Shown here: positions 38,739 through 50,837 of the stretch, piece after piece
How the letters are laid out: each line of letters begins with the position of its first letter
Position numbering within the stretch: the first letter of the stretch is position 1
From: Trichoplax sp. H2
Taxonomy: Eukaryota; Placozoa; Uniplacotomia; Trichoplacea
Assembly (NCBI GenBank): GCA_003344405.1
Contig: NOWV01000278.1
Coordinates: 1 to 64,000 of the forward strand
Length of the DNA: 64,000 bases
Direction of reading: 5' to 3'
Notes under the pieces: model-generated
The model's input: the letters and a program-made list of their open reading frames with translations, nothing else
What the model was told of the DNA's origin: nothing
Database searches by the model: none
Program-made: the position numbers and the translations under genes

Positions 38739-40339
38739 GAATAAAAAATGAGTGGTTAATGCAATAGCATTGCCATAACGCATAATTTTGCTGATATCTC
38801 TTCCAAGTCAGCACGAAATCAGTATGTTACATATCAAAGTTCCGGTGACGCTATACACGTTTTATGCCGTGTTGCTTTCTAATTTTTAATTTTACTTTAT
38901 ACCACTAGTTCTGTTGCTGCAACATTCCAATGGTATTGAGTAATAAATGTTCTAACCGCAGTTTTGTAGCTTAGTTTGTCCTATACCTTGGATATATAGA
39001 TGATTAGCATTTATGAAATCTATTCATTATGAGCAGGTAGACTGTGAGTTCTCGGCTGTGTAGTATTCAGATGCTTATTTAGCATTTTTAAATTACTTCT
39101 ATCTTTATTGTGTATGGCTAAGTCCATAAATTTTATCGTCAAATATGATAGTATTACTGTACCTTTAGACAACATACATCTTACTCGAAACGATAGCGTA
39201 TTATATTGACCAGAAATTTATTGAAGTATGCTATCAGGTATTCTATCAAGTTTAAATGCATTTACTTGTCTGTATTGTAGTATGCACATACTGTATTAAA
39301 ACGTAATGAGTTTGAGCGATGACGTACGCTGTTTTGTTGCAGAGTATCGAGAGCATTTTAAGCGCTCACATCGGAATCAACTTAGAAATAATAGAGCTTT
39401 CAGTTCTATATAAAAATTATAATTTAAACTAACATGCTTCGGTTAATGAAGACTCACTTTGTGCGCTCTTTCCATTCTTCAGATTTTTTTGTTCTTTCCT
39501 TGATGTAACCTCATTCTTTGTATATATATATATATCTCTATATTCCGCAGCGGTTATACAGTATCTCAAGCAATTTGCTATTTCATGAATATGCAACAAA
39601 TTCAACTTTATTGAACGTCTTGTTCGAAGCGTGATCGTACGATATACGTACCGATATGAGTATACCTTATAATATACATTATTAATTTTTGTCTTTACTG
39701 TAAGATACAAAATGTAACATCCCTGTGCAGGTTTACATGAAATATTTTCCGTTTGAAAACCCCAAGTTTGGTGGTAATTGGGGTAATAAACATCAAATTC
39801 TCGTCGTACTAATTTTGGTTGTCATTAGAATGCTTTTACAGTGATATTATTTCTTATAAACTGATTTTCCTTGCTACTGTGATATCGCATGCACTGTGCA
39901 TCTGCTATAAAATGAACAAATACTTCTAAAGAGGTAATTAATAGGCATCGTTCGTCTCATTGCCAAGGACACAGTTCATCTAGCAAATATGATCCTGAGT
40001 ATTGACGCAGAATTCAAATAAAATTTATACACGTGTTGTGTTTCAACATTTCGAATTCATCAAGGGATCTGTTGCAGGATATTGAATTAATTTACTACAA
40101 GTAGATACGAATATGCTGCGTAAAAATGATCTAGTTTAGCTCTGGAAGATGCATTTTAATCTACTTGTAAATGTATCAACTTTCTAGCATATCCTTCTCT
40201 GTTACACTTTGAACAAGTTCGGTAAGGCAAACAGGAATATCTACTGTACTGTTAGTACAATTTATCGAACACGAAGTGTACAGTCACCAATAATTAATAG
40301 CACGATTAGCTGCAAAGGTGATTGTTGAATGTTGATTGA
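38739..40339. other. Downstream region with one candidate exon
   Basis: A good acceptor (TTTTGTTGCAG) ends at 39343 and is followed by a short frame reading YREHFKRSHRNQLRNN to a stop near 39414. It could be an alternative last exon of the methyltransferase gene or of an unrelated transcript. A (TA)n run lies at about 39521-39535. Nothing else is recognised. Confidence 0.35.
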
Positions 40340-41640
40340 AGCGCAGTATTTGCTTCACTGCCCTGCGTTTCACCTTGTTGTAGTGAAGTAATGTCATTGT
40401 TATACTGTAGTGTACGGTATCGGTATTCATTACACTAACAATAATAATTATAATTCATGATTATTATAGTTACAATCATCATTTCAGTGACAGGTAAGTT
40501 CAATAATTCGTACTACTGAATTGATAATTTCATTGAATTTCTCTGAAAAAAATGCTATTTAATAATAATAGGAAGGCTTTAAAAAATTTAGCTGTAGTTT
40601 ATTCTTGAAAGTTATGGTTCTATTCTTAACACCTGCCTAATAACATCGTAAAGTTCAAAGAAATGTCGGCCATCATTGTAGTAAATAGGTTTTGGAAGCC
40701 GTTTCACGATCCCAGCGATCATCTACATCTACACTCTACATCAGATAGCAAATGTTACCCATGAAATAGGCCGAAATTACAACAGCGCTGCAGCTTTTCG
40801 CAGCGTTGCGTTTCAGCTTGTTGTAGTTCATGAAGCACACCAGTAACGTTTAATGTTATTATTATTATTAGGCGGAATACTGTAACATGAAGCAATTTTA
40901 AGAATGAGAAGGCTTTGACAAATACTTGGCCATAATTCATTCTAGGATATTATGGCGCCATACTCAACACTAAATACCTGCCAAGTGCCTACGATCGTAC
41001 AGTTCCAAGGGTACGTCTGTGAATCATTGTAATAACTAAGTTTTGTAACCCGTTACAACCTTATCAGCAATCATCACCATTCGACGTCGCAAGGTGCTTT
41101 ACACCGTATAGTACTGTATTACTAGTAGGACACTTTCAATACATGTTACACACGTTACTACCTTCATTAGCTTAGCGCTTCACCCTGCGCTTCAACTTCA
41201 ACTGTGGCGAAGCACACCAGTAGTGTCATCATTATGCATACTGCAATTAGGTTATATTGACTGTACTCAACGATTACAGGTATTATTATTAAACTACAGT
41301 AGTTACAACTCATAATCAATTCATTGGCAGATACTGTAAGTACGTAGCACTAAATTTACAATTTCATTGAGCTTCACCCTGCGCTTCAAATTCAACTGTG
41401 GCGAAGCATACCAGTAGTGTCATCATTATGCATACTGCAATTAGGTTATATTGACTGTACTCAACGATTACAGGTATTATTATTAAACTACTGTAGTTAC
41501 AACTCATAATCAATTCATTGGCAGGCACTGTAAGTACGTAGCACTCAATTTACAATTTCATTGAATTTCTGTGAAAAAATTCCATTTGAGAATGAAAGGC
41601 TCCAAAAAAATAGTGGCCATAATTATAATTTAAGCTTCAG
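40340..41640. repeat. Four-copy repeat family including a 194-bp tandem pair
   Basis: Two units of exactly 194 bp, 41177-41370 and 41371-41564, are nearly identical (both start GCTTCACCCTGCGCTTCAA). More diverged relatives start near 40350 (CACTGCCCTGCGTTTCACC) and 40780 (CGCAGCGTTGCGTTTCAGC). The units share a CCAGTA(G/A)(T/C)GT core and a tail ending in a run of AAAAAA, GGCTTT or GGCTCC, and GTGGCCATAATT-like words (41600-41640). The age gradient suggests repeated local amplification of a non-coding unit; no terminal repeats were identified. Confidence 0.75.
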
Positions 41641-42280
41641 TATCATAGCGCTTGGCCTACCTAATATCTTAAGTTTCGAAAGGATGCTTACACCAATCGT
41701 TTTACTTTAGTTTATTTTTTCAAACTGTGTAAGGTAGTACTATGTAAGTGGTTATGGTTATGAAAAATTGGACCTGAATTAGCAGTCATAGTCTCATTTT
41801 GTGAGAGATGCAGCAATAGTTTGTAGGGGAATGCAATATATATATAATTGATTCTATCTTCTCGAGGTGGGATCATAGTCTACTATTGGATTAATTTACT
41901 AGTCATGAGAATATTTCGGTAACGTAAAATAGTTACTCATTAATGGACTGTATTAATATGTTAAAGTTTTCTGCCGTGTTTTTTACATAGAGTTATTCTT
42001 GAACAGCGTGGTATCCAAAATTCGCAAACGCATTAATGAATTTATGTACAGTATACGCTATCTATGTGGACTTTGCAGAGAGTTTTGTGTGCCTACAGTA
42101 TTTGTGAAAAATACCATTTTCTAGCAGTTATTTGTGTATCTGGTCCTAGAAATCTAGCTAATTTTAAAACTATATATATAATATTATTGACTGTGATTAA
42201 CGTCTAAAATATATTTAAACGGGTTTATTTTATCCAAGTAGACTCCAATTTAATTTGGTTTGTTATAATAATATTTAAAC

Positions 42281-44017
42281 ATGGCTATCGGGAGAAAGAG
42301 GAAAAGTGAAATTTCTCCGAAGCAGAAAAAGCGTTGCAATACTTATTCTAAAGACTTGAAAAATGATAATTTTGAAATCGATAGCAAAGGCATGAAGGCA
42401 TATTGCGTAAAAAAATGGATAATTTAATTTTCGTACTTGTCCCAAGCGTATAATTGTCCTTGTTTTGCATTAACTGATGTAATATGTAGCTATACTCTCA
42501 ATTTTAATCTAAATTAACAATTCTACAACCATGTTGTAGCTCTTAAATAGAACTCATTGATTAACCATATTATAGATATAGGAAAACATTCACCAAATTC
42601 AAACACTGAAAGCGACACCGGCGTAATATCTGAAATTTCTGACGGCGATTATAAGGACGAAGATGTAATTACCGGACCTGAAAGTATTGGGTAATTACTG
42701 TAGTAGTGGTAAAAACTTTCTCTTTCCTGTCTGTTATGAAATTGACAGTATGACGTAGTGCAGAAAAACTAGATCAATACCTTAAGCTGAAACGAATTAT
42801 GGGTGATTGCTAATTTGCAATTAGAAATTTAATAACATGCGTAGTACAATATACGCAGCTCGTAAAGCTCTTATACTCTAGTCCAAAAGAACGTTCGAAA
42901 ATATCGCACTATAGTCTGAGATTTTTTAATTAAAATGTACCTAAACATTTGTGTTTGAAATCAGTAACGAAGTTCAGAAACTCGTGGATGGCTTGAAAGG
43001 TATTTGGGAAGCCCTATAAAGGAAATCTCTTATCGAAATTGAACACTGTTGTCTATGCCTAAGCTAATTTCGATTTTTTAAGAATAAAATATGAACTATT
43101 TTGATAAGACATTGTCACAGTACGTACTTAATGGCGGAACTTTTTCTTGACTTACATCGTTTAGTAAATGTATCAAAATCACTGAATGTAAAGCAAAAGC
43201 TATTGGAAGAATTTACCTTATCCTCCTTGTCATCAAGCAAGAAAAAGGTAGAAGAGACTTGGATAGCTCACAGAAGGGATCGGTAACTAATAAATAAGTT
43301 TATGATACTGTATTTCTGAAAATTTAGCTTAAACCATTTGGCAATTGGTGATTCCATTTGTCGTAGATAGTACAGTACCGTGTACTTTTATCCTTACATA
43401 TATACTATTTCATCCATTAAATTTTGGAAACTAGTAAAGAACTGACGGAGAATTTTGAAGCTACTGTTTCTAATATAATGAATTCTTGGAAAGAAGAAAT
43501 ACAAGATAGTAAAAGATTTGAAGATAAAGTACATGTAAGGATAATATATTAAGTTTATATTGAAGAAGAAAGTATATTAAGGGAGATATTACCTATGTTA
43601 CAGTATATCTTGTTTTGCGATACTTTCTAGGCCCTTCTTCAACAGCATCAAGAATTGCTTATGGAAGTCAGAAATTTGCATGCTAAATATTTGACACATT
43701 TGCATGAATCGTGCAAAATGTATGTTGATTCTATCAGCAGTATTGACGAACGCTATGAAAAGCGACTTGCTAGCGCTCACTGTGCAATTAAGAAAGAAGC
43801 TCAGGGATTGAAGAAGAAAACTTTGCAAAGGATGGTAAACATTTTTAAATATTTCTTACTTTAGAACGCTACTAGGTTTTCAGGTTTAAAATCAAGGCAA
43901 AAATAATTCTCTCTTCGTGCAATTTTAATGGTTTTACTGTCTTTCTTACAGCGGCAACAAGAAATTGCTGAAGTTAGGAATACACTTCTTTTGAAGGATG
44001 TATTGTATGATGTCTAG
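42281..44017 (+). CDS. SYCP3: Synaptonemal complex protein 3 (Cor1/Xlr/Xmr family)
   Basis: Meiotic chromosome-axis protein that forms coiled-coil tetramers and fibres along the lateral elements. Exons 2-7: 42576 or 42582-42690, 42965-42999, 43165-43282, 43435-43534, 43631-43834, 43952-44017; phases agree throughout. The Cor1 region starts with NEVQKLVDGLK (exon 3), then VNVSKSLNVKQKLLEEF, KKKVEETW, the long helix QQHQELLMEVRNLHAKYL and YEKRLASAHCAIKKEAQG, and ends in the family signature RQQEIAEVRNTL near the C-terminus; TAG at 44015. The upstream N-terminus is acidic and Ser-rich (SEISDGDYKDED). ATG 42281 begins a basic segment (MAIGRKRKSE) reading to about 42405, but it does not splice to exon 2 in phase with a GT donor at 42406; a GC donor at 42391 or a GTGAAA donor at 42306 would. 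The first junction is therefore unsettled; total length is about 215-250 residues, as in known SYCP3. Confidence 0.9.
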
Positions 44018-45079
44018 TAATCGTATTCAGGATGTAGTTATTCTTGCTATTTTTTCAATATCTGATTTTCTTAAGACTTGTAAGAGCAACAACTTCGTGA
44101 TTTAGTTTAGAATTCTTTGTTCGCAGTATTAGTTTGTGCTAGTAAATGATTGACGGATATTATATTTTTCGCGGAAATCCAATTATTGTCGCGTGAAATT
44201 GCTTGAATAGGTAGTTTCGAACTTGTGCATCATCCGTTTGAATGCTCCTTTATTGCATTTTGTGTCAAATATGATACATTTAATTTAACAATACCCTACT
44301 TTGTCATATACAGCAACATTAATTAAAGCATGCTCCGCTTAAAGAAGAAAAAAGTCGTTATATTGTACCGTAGCTGTTACGTGACATGTCTACAATTTAG
44401 CACTGAAACTTTCAAATCTAAGCTAATGATGATATCATTAATAAAGTATGGTTACATAATTTGCGTAAATATATAATATGCACTCAATTGTAAGTCTCAT
44501 CAACCGCGATTAGTTGAAAGATAGGTGCGAAACAATCCTGGCCTTACGCAACATATTAGTTTTTACGTCATTATATTGGCATTCAATATTTCACTAAAAG
44601 AGCCGTATAATAGTCGATAAACTTTCGCTATAATGCTATGTATAAGTATAACCTATTTTGTCCTTATTATCTTTTAGAATTTGAATAACTAACCTTAGCA
44701 ATGCCATACTCGAAATCGGAAAATATATAAACTATGCTATGCTATTGCCGGAAATTGGGAGAATAGTAATATTATATATCCATGAGTTGAAACCTAATTT
44801 TTACGCTGACTCAGCGTAAAGACTAAAAATTCTTAAAGACGGCTTTTTATTGCGTGGTTTTCCTTTCTTGGACTGTAATTAAGTGTAATTAACGAATGAT
44901 GTTAGTAAATGTAAATAACAGAATTATAATGTAAAGCTGTTACCTGAAAAGCTTGCGATTTTCTTTGTTTCTGATCTTTAACAAATAATTTTTAAAACGT
45001 TCCATGGCTAGAAATTTTATTATGAAATGAAAATATATTTACGAACCCTTTCAAATCTTATTTGGAAAGGTAAATTATA
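44018..45079. other. Convergent intergenic region, part of the duplicated block
   Basis: No gene. From about 44330 onward it matches 49480-50837 (downstream of the second ACCS-like gene), apart from the 600-bp insertion there. This marks the left limit of the ACCS duplication unit. The region lies between the 3' ends of SYCP3 (+) and ACCS-A (-). Confidence 0.7.
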
Positions 45080-48000
45080 TTAGATCTTACCCAAGGTAAC
45101 ATCCGCCACCGGCAATGAAAAGATGATTCTGTACCATCCGCGTTCACTGCAATAAAAGGCATATCCAGGAGCAGTTCCAACGCCGTTTTCTGCCAGAGAC
45201 AACCAGAGCTTTCTTTCTCCTTCCAAATCAACCGACGGCATGAACTATACGATATGTGAAGTACTGAAATTAGTTACTTGGAAATACTAAGTCATGGTCA
45301 CTTTCACAGAATAAAATAGTAAATTTATGATGACCTTAGGGCATATTAAAATGACATGAGAATAGTTACTACTCATGTAATATAGCATTAGTATTAAGCT
45401 CCTGTAATTATTTAAGATAGTAGAGCCTTTAATACTCATAATACCTTAATCAAGTCTATCCATACAAAGAGTCCAGCCTTAGGGATAACGTATCGAATAT
45501 CTAATTCATCAAGAGTTTGACGTACTATTCCGTAGCTTTCCTTTAATCGTCGACGCATGGTAGGGAAGTAAACGTTGTCAAGCCAATCTTTGAAAAACAT
45601 CAATTTATTCGCATAGTAAGTAACATTTCAATCAATCGTTACATCAATCTAATTTAACGCAAAAGCTTACGATACCGTAATCAGTGATCATATTGGTCAG
45701 TTGTTTCTGTAAGATATAGAATGAAATGAAGAGATTGATAAATTACGTTGAATACATTCCTAAATTTATCCAAAGCGTCATATTTATTGCAAAAATAAAA
45801 CTATACGGACTTGCGTTGGAGGTGATATTCCACTAAATCGAGAGCATCCCCCTGCTGCTGCTGCAAGTTCACTGTTTTGCGTCCATAGTATTCCTGCCCG
45901 GAGACCGGAACTAGCAAAGTCCTACATAGAGGCGTTTGCAAAATTAATATATCTGCTTTAAGTGTAACGAAAACACGGCAAATGTGCGATTGAGATTTAA
46001 TAGAATAGGCACAATAGTGGCTAATCCTCTATCAGTGCAGTTGCTATTTCTTATATTGTTACATTATTATTTGGCTAAGCTACCGACATACTTTACTGAA
46101 AGCCCAAATGAAATGGGTTCTCTTAGGATCGGGTAGTCTGCAATAAGTGATGTTTCATAAATTACTCAAGAAATGTTTGACAAATCAAACATCGTACGTA
46201 AAATTTGTTTGCTTACTCATTAATCATGCTCAGCACGCTAATAACATCAGCATCAGGCGCATGGCTGGACAAGTAATAGATTTCATCGAATATAATGTGG
46301 AGTTCATGTCTATTATGTCAAAAAAACAAGATAGGCTTATAAGTTATCAGCTACAATTTTTTCAAGTATTTCTAAAGCGAATTTGACCTATGAGCAAAGT
46401 CTAGATAATCCTTAATCATTTGCTTCGTGAAATAGGAAGCTGAAGGATTTACAGGATTAGAAAATAAGAAGCCTTTAACCCTTTTTCCCTACAATAAAGT
46501 ATCAGTTACAAAGTTACTATTAATAATATAATGTAGTACATTCAATTCTGTATTTATTAATAAGAGTATTAACAAGTACAGATGGCATAAAGACTCTTTA
46601 AAATTAATAAATACCAACCTGTGATACTGCTTGCTGCAATGCTTTCTCTAAGGCTGGAACAGTTAATTGAAAAGGTTCCAAATAAGGTTCTTTAATCTAG
46701 AAAACATGAAATGTAATCAAACTCTAAGCATTCGATTAGCAGCTTATGTCGACGTAAACTTTCAGACTTGTTAAGTTTCAGGCATACAGCCCCGGAGCGT
46801 TACCTCAGACGTAAGGTCCACTGGAAATAATCGAACTTGCGACATGAACGACAAATCAGGTGCAAACGCACCATAGTAAGGGGATGGGATAAGCAAATAT
46901 TCTATCAAAAATTATCAAACCTTCAGTATCATTATCTAGGCATATTTCTCATGAACTACAGTCAGTTACAAACTAATTTTCATTATCAGCTTTGATACGG
47001 AGATCAATACTGGTGATTAGCCATAGTGAATAAGTTTGAAGGTCAGACCTTAAACTAATTTAATTACAATTCGTATTAAGCTAAAGGTTATTCATTGCTA
47101 TCAAACTCTCCAGTTGTACCTTCTGGGTCACATACAACACTACCAACAATGTTAATTATGGGTCCTGCGCCACATAAACCGATTAGCTATAAGAAAATAC
47201 ATTTATCAGTGAGTAGTTTAATTATAATTTTAATGTAGAGTACATAAATGATCTAAGTCTGCTCATGATTTATATAACAAAATATAACATACGATTATAA
47301 GGTGCATTTAACAACACTGACAGTAAGTCTATAAATGAAGTTCAGTAGTGTCCTTTATGAGCAATCAGACAGTAAAGATTCGTGAAATTATCATTTGCAA
47401 ACTACAATGTATGTATACAGTCACAGTAATACTGGACATTTAATACAAATATCTATTTATCTCATTTGCAATGGTATACCTCTTCCTTCAGTACAGGCCT
47501 TGATGCTTTAAAATATTTTGTCAAGAAATTTGCCATCGCTTGGAGGAAACTGTGAGGGTATAAAAAACCGATGGTCAGAACCGAAGTGTATAGTTTATAT
47601 ATGACATTGCTATCAACGTTTGTGTACGAGTATTCTAGTGACTTACTGCACTATTATGTAGAGTTTTATCATTTATTTGGAATTCATTATATGTAGTTAT
47701 ACATGAAAATATCTTACTAATCTCTGCCAATTAAGTTTCCGTAATATAACATTTCTTCAGTAATTTCGATGCCCTCATTCAACTTAATAAGAAAGTTTTA
47801 ATAATTCAAACAAAACTATTCGTATACAGTCGAATTGCTTTCTTCAATCAAGATTTGTAAAATTAACAACGTTTGCACTTAGTATTTCGCTACGTAAGTT
47901 TCTCAATTGTTCATTGTAATGACCGAATAATAGTCATTTTCTATTACATTATAACTAATTATACACATTGAAAGTTTATCAAGTTCGTATTATAGATAGA

Positions 48001-48572
48001 TTAATTTGGAACACTGATGCTGACCTTGGGTAGTAAAATATCGGATACTGTCTTATTTTCGCTTGTATTCATATTGATTATTCCCTAAATAACAGCAAGA
48101 CATTTTCTAACATTAGAGGATATGACTGAGGCCATTGCTTTTAATACTACGAACAAAATGATATATTTATCCGAGGAAATGGAGTCTTGAGCAGTCAAGT
48201 AGCAAACTCATTCCTTAACTAATTCTGCAAACAGATTGAATGATGCAGGAGGGCAATCAGTACATACGCGTATGTACTTGACAAAGTGATTAGGGATTTA
48301 AGTGAGATAAATATAAATGATTATTTAGCTAGACCATTACTACGATCGCATCATGATAACTCTCTAGCTGCTCTATTTTTTTCTATGCCTTTCATAGTTT
48401 ATTACTGGGTAATACTGCATCGCTTTCACTTTACCTGTGGATTCGATTTCGGGTGGTAAGGGTTTTTCTGCCACAACATATACGCTTCAAATAGTGTATC
48501 TTTAAACGAAATAATGTCATTGCCACGCTTGGACAGAGAGTTTTGGTTATCATTCGAATGAATGGAGCTCAT
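45080..48572 (-). CDS. ACC-synthase-like PLP aminotransferase, copy A
   Basis: Fold-type I PLP enzyme of the animal 1-aminocyclopropane-1-carboxylate synthase-like (ACCS) group. Fourteen exons on the minus strand: 48435-48572, 48025-48084, 47718-47782, 47480-47549, 47120-47186, 46804-46901, 46619-46696, 46388-46488, 46217-46309, 46092-46137, 45811-45921, 45676-45706, 45445-45587, 45080-45244; 421 residues, phases consistent. Start MSSIHSND then SKRGND; GIINMNTSENK is the family N-terminal box; NPVNPS (about 203-208), FDEIYYL (D234, pyridine contact), PLP-lysine K272 at the end of FIWAFSK, SGLRAGILW, and GWYRIIF with substrate-carboxylate Arg 406. In NPxNPSG the Gly is Ala here, unlike copy B. 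Animal members have not shown clear ACC synthase activity, so the substrate is unknown. One intron uses a GTCCGT donor, as in copy B. Stop at 45080-45082, unless the GTAAGA just before it is a donor. Confidence 0.92.
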
Positions 48573-49470
48573 AGTGATGAAGCTAACAGGTAAAAATTAG
48601 CTGGAATACGATAGATTTTAAAGTCTTATTACGACAATGCAGGTTTAGCTTTAAGATAGAAACTCGCAATCTTCTGGTGAACAGCAAATGAAGATTTGCT
48701 AGCTATGGGCTTTGATGTTGGTACTGTACTATAGTTCGCAGTTACTACCATCGCACGCCATTTGTACAGTACAGTACAGTCAATGCCTGTACGAAACGTA
48801 CTATCCTGTACACTGTACAGTATAGGGTAGAGTGCTATGACAACTTTTTGGCTTGAAATTGATCTGGACGAGTCTCTGTCGCCATACTGATCTCAATGGC
48901 AGGCTACGTAAACAGCTCTGAAACGCCAACCGTAATTCAAATACAGTTCTTTAATTAAAAGGGCGTTTTCTAGTACATTTTCCGGGCTATCGAGCAATGT
49001 ATAAGAAATTTATTGCGGGAAATACAAAACTATGTTATAGTCTTACTAGATCTTTCGGAAGATTAGGGTAGTAATCGGTAGAAGCAACTCGAAGGAAGTG
49101 CTTGACATTAGACTAATAAACTTATCAGGAAGTAGTCCGTGACGCCATATTAAATTAATATAAGTGAGCATGGAAGTTGGAATACATGAGTTAGGATCTA
49201 TAATACACAACACTAATTAATGGCTCGATAAAATCTCACTTTACGTGTAGAATAAGCTAATTAAATTTTTAGCCATGAACAAGTAGCAATAAATTATTAT
49301 CTTGGAGCATCGAATATCCAAGCCAATTTTGTTTCTGCTACTAATTCTACCTGTCAAGGAATTTGCTGCAAGGAGTATGCTATACGAGTATCTGTTTCAT
49401 TCTTAATAATATTAATATAATTTTTGATAGTTTCCTTTTACTTTGCACTTCGCATTGAACTGAGCTACTA
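48573..49470. other. Upstream region of copy A and duplication junction
   Basis: It contains a TGTACAGT cluster at 48720-48830, about 150 bp upstream of the ATG of copy A. Bases 49287-49478 match 56270-56450, which lies upstream of copy B; the two ACCS units therefore meet near 49470. No exon was seen. Confidence 0.65.
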
Positions 49471-49716
49471 CTGAATCATCTTATATAAAGACGAAAAAAA
49501 GTCGTTATCTTGTAAAGTAAATGTTACCTGATATGTTTGCAATTTAGCACTGAAACTGCCAAATCTAGCTAATGATGGTATCATTAACAAAGTATGACAA
49601 CATAGCTGCGGAATCGTATAATATACTGTACACTCAATTGTAAGTCTCATCAGCCGCGATTAGTTGAAAGATGAATACCAAACAATCCTGGTCTTACGCA
49701 ACAATATAAATTTTAC

Positions 49717-50316
49717 AAATTCGTAGAAACCCTGTGTGATGTAACTAGTATTGTGATTGTAGACTGTTAGCCATGTTTAGTATAATGTACGGTAGATATT
49801 TGGTAGCTATAACTATAGACTGTAGTGGTAGAGACTCCATGCTAGAGTACAGATGACTATATACAGTAAGGTGTTGAGTTACTAATAAGGCTATAGGTAA
49901 AAATAGAACTGTAAATCATATATTAGGATATGGTTAATTCATTGTACTTTGGCTGATGTGAATAATGTCTACATAAGTACTGTAGTCGTATCCATATTGG
50001 ATTAATGATGGTCCGCAGTAGAATAATCTGACTAAGAATAATTTAACTATGTGTAATATAAGGTAAAAGGTTGCCATGCGGATTGTAGCTGCGAATGCTA
50101 CGAAAAGTATAAAAGCATGCAACTTTAGATTATTCTGTTAGTTCGTTCTAGAAGTCTTTAGTAGTAGTATCCGGCTAAAGTAGAGCTGTGTATAGTTGAT
50201 CTTTGTATAAGATTCAATAAAGCCCTTATTTTTCTAAAATTTGGAATCTCGTGATTGGTATATATCACACCCTGATAATTCCATTAAAGCCCGTAACAGT
50301 ATATACTCGTACTTGC
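49717..50316 (-). mobile_element. 600-bp insertion nested in the second duplicated block
   Basis: Between TTTTAC (ends 49716) and GTAATT (starts 50317) copy B's 3' flank holds 600 bp absent from the corresponding place near 44571 in copy A's flank (TTTTTACGTCATT). The inner part, 49735-50268, is the dispersed repeat also at 14345-14892 in opposite orientation. A possible 5-bp target duplication is degraded (TTACA / TTGCG). It encodes a 62-codon hydrophobic frame (49934-50122, minus) of unknown nature, which is frameshifted in the other copy. The element class is unknown; no clear terminal inverted repeats or LTR ends were seen. Confidence 0.7.
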
Positions 50317-50837
50317 GTAATTTTATTGATACTTAATATTTCACTAAAAGAGCCGTAGAGTGGATAAACTTTCGCAATAAACCTGCGTATAAGTGCAACC
50401 TATTTTATCTTTATTTTGAAATTTGGTTAATTAATGTTAGCAATGCCATGCTCGAAATAGGAAAAACATATAAATTACGTTATGCTATAGCCAGAAATTG
50501 AGAGAATGTTAAAATTATATGTAAATGAATTGAAATCCAATAATTATGAGCTGACTCATAGCGTAAAGATTTAAAATTCTTCAAGACCGCCACTTATTGT
50601 GTAGAAATCCTTTCTTGGACTGAAATTAAGTGTAATTGACGAATGATATTAGCAAATGTAAATAATAGAATTGTAATTTATGATGTAATAGTGTTACCAG
50701 AAAGTTTGCGATTTTCTAAGTTTCTGATCTTCAATAAATAGTTTTTAAAACGTTCCATGGCTAGAAATTTTATATTGAAATGAAAATATGTTCACAAACC
50801 CTTTCAAATCTTATTTGCAAAGGTAAATTATGTTATA

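Noticed and set aside
39429-39710. 93-codon minus-strand frame
   Set aside because: Includes a (TA)n run and shows no family pattern; no exon signals connect it to a gene.
43598-43828. 76-codon minus-strand frame
   Set aside because: Antisense of SYCP3 exon 6, whose plus-strand reading matches the Cor1 family helix.
46147-46386. 79-codon plus-strand frame
   Set aside because: Antisense of exon 9 of the ACCS-like gene copy A and its flanking intron; the minus-strand reading has the FDEIYYL motif and correct splice phases.
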